Shown one piece after another: positions 39,281-45,503 of a stretch of DNA of 45,503 nucleotides. Within the stretch, counting starts at the first letter, position 1, and every line of letters begins with the position of its first letter. The translations under genes were made by a program, and so were the position numbers. The notes below the pieces were generated by a model, which made no database searches, was not told where the DNA came from, and saw only the letters and a list, made by a program, of their open reading frames with translations. Location: positions 1-45,503 of the forward strand of contig CAMHOW010000013.1 of the NCBI GenBank assembly GCA_946186895.1, in the 5' to 3' direction. The stretch is from an uncultured Fibrobacter sp. GTDB taxonomy: Bacteria; Fibrobacterota; Fibrobacteria; Fibrobacterales; Fibrobacteraceae.

Positions 39281-39773
39281 AATTCCGAATCCACTCGCGC
39301 TGTTTGAAAACAGACACCTCCGCCTGCGCCAGCTTGTGGGCGATTTTTTTGCCAGCATCGGTAGCCATCTTTTCTTCCATGGGGTAAATCCCTACACGAC
39401 CCAGATCCAAACGGTCCGCATCGAAGCAGGTATCTATGGTGATGTCTCCGGTTTGGCGTTCCTTCGTATGAAGGCTACAGGCCTTGCGAAGTTTTTCCAG
39501 ACGCTCCGCGTCTAGCTCAAGCCGTTTTTCTGCAATGCACCGGTCTATAAACTCTACCGCTCGGGGCCCGTGTTCTGCATCGTAGGCATCGTCCATGCGC
39601 CTGCAATCATGAAACAACGCAAACAGGCGTACCACCGTGATGTCGGCCCCCGTCTTGGACGCCAACAACATGCCGTTGAATTCCACCTGATGCCAATGTT
39701 CCAAACCGTGATAGTCGGAATCGTAAAGGCGCTGCTCATAGGCGTAATCTAGAAGTCCGGTAAAGTCAATCAT
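39270..39773 (-). CDS. HD-domain metal-dependent phosphohydrolase
   Basis: 167 residues. HD-superfamily ligands are visible: HGLEHWHQVEFN, the HD pair in LFALFHDCRRMDDAYDAEHG, His in ACSLHTKE and Asp in FDADRLDLGRVG. It is a small stand-alone HD protein, probably acting on a nucleotide or phosphate ester in the cytoplasm; the substrate is unknown. It shares a 35-nt upstream region with rluE on the other strand. Confidence 0.85.
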   Translation of the reverse strand: MIDFTGLLDYAYEQRLYDSDYHGLEHWHQVEFNGMLLASKTGADITVVRLFALFHDCRRMDDAYDAEHGPRAVEFIDRCIAEKRLELDAERLEKLRKACSLHTKERQTGDITIDTCFDADRLDLGRVGIYPMEEKMATDAGKKIAHKLAQAEVSVFKQREWIRNFRF

Positions 39774-39794
39774 AGATTCTATCTTACATTTAGC

Positions 39795-39802
39795 TATTTT
39801 TC
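39795..39802 (+). promoter_or_regulatory. TAnnTTT box 6 nt before rluE
   Basis: Reads TATTTTTC, then TTTGAA, then the ATG. There is no Shine-Dalgarno. Confidence 0.35.
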
Positions 39803-39808
39803 TTTGAA

Positions 39809-40363
39809 ATGTCCACCGTTATCCTATTCAACAAGCCCTACGGAGTGCTGAGCCAGTTCACCCCCGAAGCGGGTCACCCCGCCCTAGATACCTTCGGATT
39901 CCCTGCTGGCGTATATGCCGCAGGCCGGCTGGACCACGACAGCGAAGGGGCCCTGCTCCTGACAGACAACGGCAAGCTTATCAAGAAGCTGCTGGACCCA
40001 GAATTTGCCCACCCCCGGACATACCTCGCCCAAGTAGACGGCAGCATTACCGAAGAGGCCGTTCGAAAGCTTTCGGCAGGAGTCACCATCAAGGGTTACC
40101 ACACCAGACCCTGCAAGGCCGAAATTGTCCAGGAACCCGATTGGCTATGGCCCCGCAACCCGCCGGTGCGATTCCGCGCAAACATTCCCACCAGCTGGGT
40201 ACAGTTGACCCTTACCGAAGGCAAGAACCGCCAGGTACGGCATATGACCGCCGCCGTGGGGTTCCCAACACTTCGGCTGATACGAGTAAAAATCGGAAAT
40301 ATTTCTCTCGGGGATATACAGCCCGGAGAGTGGCGACAGGTAACGGAACCTATTCTAGGGTAA
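39809..40363 (+). CDS. rluE: 23S rRNA pseudouridine synthase RluE-type
   Basis: 184 residues. The catalytic Asp lies in [19 protein letters not shown], and [13 protein letters not shown] and [27 protein letters not shown] are RsuA/RluE family motifs. The lack of an N-terminal S4 domain and the short length fit RluE, which modifies U2457 (E. coli numbering) of 23S rRNA. The start at 39809 has no ribosome site and lies 6 nt after a TAnnTTT box. The 3' end overlaps the HD-GYP gene on the other strand by 14 nt. Confidence 0.92.
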   Translation: MSTVILFNKPYGVLSQFTPEAGHPALDTFGFPAGVYAAGRLDHDSEGALLLTDNGKLIKKLLDPEFAHPRTYLAQVDGSITEEAVRKLSAGVTIKGYHTRPCKAEIVQEPDWLWPRNPPVRFRANIPTSWVQLTLTEGKNRQVRHMTAAVGFPTLRLIRVKIGNISLGDIQPGEWRQVTEPILG

Positions 40364-41654
40364 TCTTTTCCCAGGCCTTGCTTTCCTTGAACAGCGCAAG
40401 GATTTCCCCATCCAGATCTCCGTTAGAAGACATGTTGTCCAGAATGGAAAGGGCCTTTTCCAAAGGCATGGGTTTCTTGTAAGGGCGGTCCTTGGCCGTA
40501 AGAGCCTCGAAAATATCCAGGATCGTCAACAGCCGAACTTCCCTAGGAATCTGGGCACCCGTCAAATGATAGGGGTAGCCGCGACCGCTTAAAAGTTCAT
40601 GGTGTTCAGACGCCCATATGGGCACATGGCAGTATTCGTCGGGGAACTGGATCTGGTCCAAGATTCTTCCGGTCACCACCGCATGGCTCTGGATAATGGA
40701 ACGTTCCTTGTCATTCAGCGTTCCCTTGCGAATAGACAGGTTCTCGATTTCCTCTGCCGTCAGAAGGGGACATTCTTCCCCATTCTCGTCGCGGAATTTC
40801 CCGGCTACTATTTTTTTCAGGAGCTCCAGTTTTTCGTCGGGAACGAATTCCGCACGATTGATACGGCGGATCTCGTCCAGGGCTGAGTCACGTTCCTGCT
40901 TACGGGCATCTCTTTCTTCGGCGGTAATCTCTCCACGGTGCACAGCAATTTCATCTAGCAGGGAAATCTTTACAAACCGGTCCTCGATTACCTTCATCTG
41001 GGCGCCCAGCTTGCTTTCCTTGTCCATGATTTCTAGAGGCACAGCCAGCTTACCCACATCATGAAGCCAGACACTCATGAGAAAACTGCGGCGACGAGAT
41101 TCCTCAAATTTCCAAGGATGGTCCGTTTTGTCCAACCAATCCAAAAAACTTTCGGCAATCTGGACCATATTACGGGTGTGGTTTGCCGTATAGGACGATC
41201 GTTCATCGATAGCCTGAGAAAGAGTCCGGACTACGGAGTCCAACAACCGCTGGGTCTGTTCTGCGGCGCGAGCCCTCTGCTCTACAAATTCCGTCACATC
41301 ACCAATCACTACAATGACCCCAACCTTCTTCCCATTTTCACGAAGAATGGAGGCAATCATGTGCAATTGGATGATTTTTCCATTAGCACAGTATGGAACA
41401 AGGCTTTCATGTACAGCGCCATCCTTGTCATAAATGGCATCCATAATAGTCTGGTTGAACTCGTCATTGATTTCAGACTCAAAGAAAGCGGACACCACGG
41501 ACTTGCCTTCTAGCTGGTCCCTTGTTTTTTTGAGAATCACCTCGGTGGCGTTGTTCACATAGCTGATGACACCTTCGCAATTGACGGCAATCACCCCCTC
41601 CATCATGTCCTTGACGATGATGTCACTAATTTGTGAATGAATTGTACCATCCAT
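40350..41654 (-). CDS. PAS-HD-GYP cyclic-di-GMP phosphodiesterase-like protein
   Basis: 434 residues from ATG 41654; a longer open frame upstream overlaps the next gene and is rejected. The N-terminus is a PAS sensor domain ([38 protein letters not shown]). The HD-GYP part carries [24 protein letters not shown] (His198, Asp199) and [16 protein letters not shown]. About 150 residues separate HD from the GYP block, instead of the usual 60 or so, because of a charged helical insert ([20 protein letters not shown]). It should hydrolyse cyclic di-GMP or a similar dinucleotide. The preceding GHKL-like gene ends 23 nt upstream, so the two are probably co-transcribed. Confidence 0.88.
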   Translation of the reverse strand: MDGTIHSQISDIIVKDMMEGVIAVNCEGVISYVNNATEVILKKTRDQLEGKSVVSAFFESEINDEFNQTIMDAIYDKDGAVHESLVPYCANGKIIQLHMIASILRENGKKVGVIVVIGDVTEFVEQRARAAEQTQRLLDSVVRTLSQAIDERSSYTANHTRNMVQIAESFLDWLDKTDHPWKFEESRRRSFLMSVWLHDVGKLAVPLEIMDKESKLGAQMKVIEDRFVKISLLDEIAVHRGEITAEERDARKQERDSALDEIRRINRAEFVPDEKLELLKKIVAGKFRDENGEECPLLTAEEIENLSIRKGTLNDKERSIIQSHAVVTGRILDQIQFPDEYCHVPIWASEHHELLSGRGYPYHLTGAQIPREVRLLTILDIFEALTAKDRPYKKPMPLEKALSILDNMSSNGDLDGEILALFKESKAWEKITLE

Positions 41655-41677
41655 AACCAGACTCGTATTCTCTAAAG

Positions 41678-42265
41678 TTAAAAAGCCTTTTTCACTACAA
41701 TATCCACCTGTTTGCCCTGCAAGGCGACCACCACGTCGTCGGCAAGGTTTGCCACAATGGACTTTTCCAATTCGTCCCAAGTTTCGCCCTGGACCTTTTT
41801 CGCCCCTTCTCGATAGGTATTGAGAGTCCACAAGGGGTCCGCAAAGGTGATAACCGTTGGTGTTCCCGGAATGTAGAAGGATTCAGACATACCGGAACTT
41901 TTTTCATAATCCACCAACATAAATTCAGCAGCAAGACGAATCTTGGCCATAATACCCACGGCGGCGGCATTCGTTTTGGACGTAGAGACTTCCAGCAACT
42001 TTTTACGGCGTTCTGCCGTCAATGCCTGATTGGGTTCCAAACTCACATGCAACTCGAACTTCTTGCCTTCGCTTTCCACCCAAAAGGAACCTTCTGAAAA
42101 TTGGAGAAGTTCCGGCAGCATCTCTACGAGTTCTTCTGCCAGCAACCGCAACCGACCCGTTTCCTTTTTGTCTAAACCGCGATATGCGGCAGACTTGACC
42201 GTTTCCTTCAAAACGGACTTCAAGTCAGTGGCTTTTGTCAAAAGCTTGCATACATCAGATTTCAT
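41678..42265 (-). CDS. Putative GHKL/anti-sigma-type regulatory protein
   Basis: 195 residues. KSAAYRGLDKKETGRLRLLAEELVEML followed by a strand pair FWVESEGKKFELHVSL resembles the ATP-binding GHKL fold of anti-sigma regulatory factors and related ATP-binding proteins with an RLLAEE helix. The usual N-box asparagine is not clear. The C-terminal half (KTNAAAVGIMAKIRLAAEFML; ELEKSIVANLADDVVVAL) is a helical region with no recognised motif. GGGAG lies 7 nt before the ATG, and TATTTTTA at 42304-42297 may be its promoter. The pairing with a PAS-HD-GYP gene suggests a signalling role. Confidence 0.55.
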   Translation of the reverse strand: MKSDVCKLLTKATDLKSVLKETVKSAAYRGLDKKETGRLRLLAEELVEMLPELLQFSEGSFWVESEGKKFELHVSLEPNQALTAERRKKLLEVSTSKTNAAAVGIMAKIRLAAEFMLVDYEKSSGMSESFYIPGTPTVITFADPLWTLNTYREGAKKVQGETWDELEKSIVANLADDVVVALQGKQVDIVVKKAF

Positions 42266-42392
42266 CTGATACTCCCGATAGGTAAGACATTCTTTCTAAA
42301 AATAACATTCCTTGAGTTTCCCACGAAGTTTTTTTTGCATAAGATAAGCTAAACGGGATTTTTTTGTTTATATTCCTTTACGGAGGTGTCTT

Positions 42393-44624
42393 ATGGGTGC
42401 AACAGGTTTTCGCCTATTCAGGGGTTTTATCCCATTTTCAGCCCTGTTCCTTGCAATCGGTGCTTTTGCCCAGGACGTGTTCATAACCGTAGACCAGTTC
42501 GGTTACCGTCCATCGGCCCAAAAGACAGCTGTACTCCGTTCCCCCGAAAAGGGGTACGATGCCTCCCTCACCTACACCCCCGGGACCACCATGGAAGTGG
42601 TGGATTCCGCCACCTCGAAGGTGGTGTTTTCGGGCTCCCCCATTGCCTTCAAAGAAGGGGCCGTCGATACATCCTCCGGAGATAAAATCTGGTGGTTCGA
42701 TTTTTCTTCAGTTACGACTCCCGGCACCTACTACGTGCGTAACAAATCAGACAACCTAAAGCAGTCCTTCTATTTTCACATCAAGGATGATGTCTACAAC
42801 GACATTCTGAAGGCCGCCATGCGCATGATGTTCTACCAGCGCGTAGGCATGGCAAAAGACGCCAAGTATGCGGGGAAAGATTGGGCCGATGCCATAAATC
42901 ACGAACAAGATAAAAAGGCCCGCCTGTTCACGGACAGCACGAATGCCAGCACCGAGCGCGATGTAAGCGGAGGCTGGTTCGATGCAGGAGACTTCAACAA
43001 GTATACCATATGGAACGGCAACTACATCGAGATGCTCTTGCGGGCCTACATGGAAAAGCCCAAGGCCTTTACCGACGACTACAACATTCCCGAATCAGGG
43101 AACGGCATTCCCGATATCCTAGACGAAGTCAAATGGGGCATGGACCACCTGTTGCGTATGCAGAACAAAGACGGTTCCGTACTCTCTGTCGTCGACGAAG
43201 ACCACGCCTCGCCACCCTCAGCTGCCAAAGGCCGTAGCTACTACGGAGCCCCCAACGCCATGTCTGCCTATTCTGCCGCCAAGGCCTTTGCCCTCGGGTC
43301 CATCGTCGCCAATAAGCGGGGGAACACCACCTATGCCGCAACATTGAAAGATGCTGCCCAACGGGCATTCAAGTGGGCAGAGGCCCACCCGGATTCCATG
43401 TTCTACAACAACAAAGCAGAATACGGCACCAAGGACCTGGCCGCAGGCCAACAGGAGATTGACGCCGACTACACGACCGGTGCACGCTTTGTAGTGAAGG
43501 TGGCCGCCGACTTTGCCATGTACGAACTGACAGGCGATGCCACCTACCTCAAGCGTTTTGAGGCAACACCAGACAGTCTACCCCTAATGCGGCAATACGG
43601 AAGCTGGGCGCTGGACCAATACCGCGTAAACCACAGTCTGCTCTATATCCTTTACCTGAGCTACAAAGACGCCAAGTCCGACACCAAGAGCCTTATCCAA
43701 GAAAAGTTCGTCTCGGAATTTTCAAAGAGCAAGTACTTTGCAAACGGGCTTGAAAACGATGGTTACCGGGCTTATATCCGGGACTACAACTGGGGTTCCA
43801 ACTCCGCCAAGGCCTCTAGCGGGCTTCTATTTGAAAAAATGGATAACCACAGCGCTGCCGAAGATTATTTGCATTACCTGCACGGCGTAAACCCCTTCGG
43901 CATGGTATACCTATCTAACATGGGAATCTATGGGGCAAGCAAGAGTGTCACGAAGTTCTACCACGGATGGTTTAATGATGACAATCCTGCTCCTGGCTAC
44001 GTGACGGGTGGCGCCAACTCCCGCTATACCTGGGCGGATTGTTGCAAGCAATACGACGCCGACAACTCCGCAAAAGGCTGCGGAAGCGCAAGCAACAACG
44101 CCCTCTGCTATGCCGTTTCTATTCCCGTAGGAGAACCCCACGAAAAGATGTATAGCAACATCAACAACGGCTGGCCCATCGATTCCTGGGAACTCACAGA
44201 ACCCAGCCTTGGATACCAGACCTACTATATCCGCCTGATTTCCAATTTCGTTCAGGAAAAGGGCGTAGACATAGGCGAGAAATTTAGCGCCAAGTCTTCG
44301 TCAAGCTCCGCCACAAATACCGCCGAAAGCAGCAACGCTGCAGGAAGCAGCTCTTCGGGCAAGAGCAAGTCAGAATCCCTAATGATCAGCGGACCTGTAA
44401 CCACCAGCGTTCAGTTCGTGCGGAACGCCCTTCTGGTCAATGTATCCCAAGAATCCGTGGTTCATATCCAGATTTTCGACATGCAAGGCAACAAGGTGGA
44501 ATCTATCCAGGAACATGTCCGTGGAAACAAGAGGATTTCTCTTGAAGCCCTAACCCAAGGTTACTACATCGCCCGCATAGCAAATGGGAATGCCACAAAG
44601 AGCATTCCCATCGCAATCAGATAA
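42393..44624 (+). CDS. Secreted GH9 endoglucanase with type IX-like C-terminal domain
   Basis: 743 residues. GGAGG lies 6 nt before the ATG. The signal peptide ends AFA-QD. An Ig-like CelD_N domain (28-130; VFITVDQFGYRPSAQKTAVL) precedes the GH9 catalytic barrel. The nucleophile/base region is DVSGGWFDAGDFNKY (Asp197, Asp200), and the proton donor Glu lies in SWELTEPSLGYQTYY (Glu600 or Glu603). LHGVNPFGMVYLSNMG is also a family motif. A Ser-rich linker (634-660) leads to an 80-residue tail (VVHIQIFDMQGNKV; LTQGYYIARIANGNATKSIPIAI) that fits type A sorting domains of the type IX system. It hydrolyses beta-1,4-glucan (cellulose) outside the cell or on its surface. It is a single gene with its own promoter region. 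Confidence 0.95.
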   Translation: MGATGFRLFRGFIPFSALFLAIGAFAQDVFITVDQFGYRPSAQKTAVLRSPEKGYDASLTYTPGTTMEVVDSATSKVVFSGSPIAFKEGAVDTSSGDKIWWFDFSSVTTPGTYYVRNKSDNLKQSFYFHIKDDVYNDILKAAMRMMFYQRVGMAKDAKYAGKDWADAINHEQDKKARLFTDSTNASTERDVSGGWFDAGDFNKYTIWNGNYIEMLLRAYMEKPKAFTDDYNIPESGNGIPDILDEVKWGMDHLLRMQNKDGSVLSVVDEDHASPPSAAKGRSYYGAPNAMSAYSAAKAFALGSIVANKRGNTTYAATLKDAAQRAFKWAEAHPDSMFYNNKAEYGTKDLAAGQQEIDADYTTGARFVVKVAADFAMYELTGDATYLKRFEATPDSLPLMRQYGSWALDQYRVNHSLLYILYLSYKDAKSDTKSLIQEKFVSEFSKSKYFANGLENDGYRAYIRDYNWGSNSAKASSGLLFEKMDNHSAAEDYLHYLHGVNPFGMVYLSNMGIYGASKSVTKFYHGWFNDDNPAPGYVTGGANSRYTWADCCKQYDADNSAKGCGSASNNALCYAVSIPVGEPHEKMYSNINNGWPIDSWELTEPSLGYQTYYIRLISNFVQEKGVDIGEKFSAKSSSSSATNTAESSNAAGSSSSGKSKSESLMISGPVTTSVQFVRNALLVNVSQESVVHIQIFDMQGNKVESIQEHVRGNKRISLEALTQGYYIARIANGNATKSIPIAIR

Positions 44625-44633
44625 TGAGACTCC

Positions 44634-44706
44634 GTATTTGGCCATTGCAGTAAAGAATCTACGAAGCCAAATACTCCGCGCTTCTACGGCTCGTTAAGAC
44701 GAGCCG
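44634..44706 (-). repeat. Two-hairpin intergenic element related to the hairpin B module
   Basis: Stem 1 is GTATTTGGC (44634-44642) with GCCAAATAC (44666-44674) around a 23-nt loop. Stem 2 is CGGCTCGT (44687-44694) with ACGAGCCG (44699-44706) around TAAG. Read on the minus strand, the loop of stem 1 begins TTCGTAGATTC, sharing TCGTAGA just after a GGC stem end with the hairpin B loop of copies 1 and 2. It lies between the convergent GH9 and fumarase genes. There is no T run, so it is not a classical terminator. Confidence 0.65.
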
Positions 44707-44733
44707 CATCCGCTTGGCGTAAGAACAACTTCC

Positions 44734-45503
44734 TTAGAGAAGATCCTTGAAGAAGTCGTTGCCCTTATCATCCACGAGAATGAAGGCCGGGAAGTCCTTG
44801 ATGGTAATCTTGCGGATGGCTTCCATGCCCAGTTCCGGGAAGGCAACGATATCGTTGCTCAGAATATTCTGTTCGGCAAGGATAGCGGCCGGGCCACCGA
44901 TGGAGCCCAGGTAGAAGCCGCCGTACTTATGGCAAGCGTCCGTGACATCTTGGCTGCGGTTGCCCTTCGCGACCATGATCATGGATGCGCCCTTGCTCTG
45001 GAAGCGCATCACATAGGGGTCCATACGGCCGGCGGTCGTGGGGCCAAAGCTTCCGGTGGGCATGCCTTCCGGAGTCTTGGCCGGGCCAGCGTAGTAAATC
45101 GGGTGGTTGCTCACCACTTCGAGCACGGTTTTCTCGATATCGGAGAGGGCCTCGCCCTTTTCCTGCTTGTCGAAGATTTCGGCAATCTTCGCGTGGGCCA
45201 TGTCGCGGGCAACAATCATGGTGCCCTTCAGGTTTAGGCGGGTCTTCACCGGATACTTGGTAAGTTCGGCAAGCACGTCCTTCATGGGGCGGTCCAGGTC
45301 GATTTCTACCGCCGGGGCCATGTTCACGGCATCGCCCTTGGGCAGGTACTGTTCCGGATGGTGTTCCATCTTCTCGAGCCAGAGACCATTTTCGTCGATC
45401 TTTGCCTTGATGTTACGGTCAGCGGAACAGCTAACGCCGATGGAGACAGGGCAGCTTGCCGCATGGCGCGGGCAGCGGATCACGCGCACGTCGTGCACAA
45501 AGT
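44734..45503 (-). CDS. Fumarate hydratase, class I (C-terminal part)
   Basis: About 255 codons; the gene continues beyond the right edge, and the frame is open to the last base. Class I fumarase is an oxygen-sensitive [4Fe-4S] enzyme that interconverts malate and fumarate. Visible are [35 protein letters not shown], the beta-domain [15 protein letters not shown] and [18 protein letters not shown]. All are typical of the fused alpha-beta type (about 540 residues in full). With the sdhC fragment at the other end of the window, this fits succinate production through fumarate. Confidence 0.94.
   Translation of the reverse strand, partial: FVHDVRVIRCPRHAASCPVSIGVSCSADRNIKAKIDENGLWLEKMEHHPEQYLPKGDAVNMAPAVEIDLDRPMKDVLAELTKYPVKTRLNLKGTMIVARDMAHAKIAEIFDKQEKGEALSDIEKTVLEVVSNHPIYYAGPAKTPEGMPTGSFGPTTAGRMDPYVMRFQSKGASMIMVAKGNRSQDVTDACHKYGGFYLGSIGGPAAILAEQNILSNDIVAFPELGMEAIRKITIKDFPAFILVDDKGNDFFKDLL

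Noticed and set aside
41655..41831. N-terminal extension of the HD-GYP ORF
   Set aside because: It overlaps the GHKL-like gene in another frame and reads as low-quality basic sequence. ATG 41654 starts the PAS domain directly.

Overview
The window looks like a chromosomal segment of a Fibrobacter-type bacterium (Fibrobacterota, FCB group), probably a cellulose-degrading gut anaerobe. The grounds are a secreted glycoside hydrolase family 9 (GH9) endoglucanase with a Ser-rich linker and a type IX secretion-like C-terminal tail, a fibro-slime domain surface protein, a class I fumarase at one edge with a succinate dehydrogenase/fumarate reductase membrane subunit at the other, and a recurrent TAnnTTTG-like promoter box of the kind known from Bacteroidota. 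Genus is an inference. The window is gene-dense: about 40 genes and no gene-free stretch above 300 bases (the longest is about 277). I saw no tRNA, rRNA, CRISPR array, prophage or intact insertion sequence.

Layout. 1-3000: sdhC fragment, ndk and a parvulin/TPR lipoprotein, all on the minus strand. 3030-6872: a U32-family protein (+) converging on thrC (-). 6928-9529: fibro-slime protein (-) with a strong intrinsic terminator. 9723-12266: a small membrane protein, two outer-membrane-type proteins, and two intergenic regions filled with structured repeats. 12267-19013: trpS (-), then a plus-strand run of rnd, a formyl-THF cyclo-ligase-like gene, a TrmH-type methyltransferase, a primase-like/RecA-like ATPase and a degenerate TrmA-like protein. 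19059-25645: LysM protein, a 38-residue membrane protein, sensor kinase, response regulator and a TPR/beta-propeller protein. 25761-28379: orphan peptide-binding lipoprotein and pssA. 28357-30325 (-): ruvC, a DD-carboxypeptidase and an MpaA-like amidase. 30405-38651 (+): a primase-helicase-like protein, glycosyltransferase, Dabb protein, SRPBCC protein, UbiD-type decarboxylase, metalloprotease and cysE, followed by nth. 39270-42265: HD hydrolase (-), rluE (+), then an HD-GYP protein and a GHKL-like regulator (-). 42393-45503: GH9 endoglucanase (+) converging on fumarase (-).

Most genes are housekeeping. The most unusual signals are: (i) a family of intergenic elements with covarying hairpins and a conserved TAYTAA loop that fill the gaps between convergent genes; (ii) repeated TAnnTTT boxes only 3-8 nt before start codons that lack a Shine-Dalgarno, which suggests leaderless mRNAs; (iii) three proteins that keep the fold of primase, helicase or RNA methyltransferase families but have lost signature catalytic residues; (iv) a likely CTG-initiated histidine kinase preceded by an overlapping 38-codon membrane ORF.
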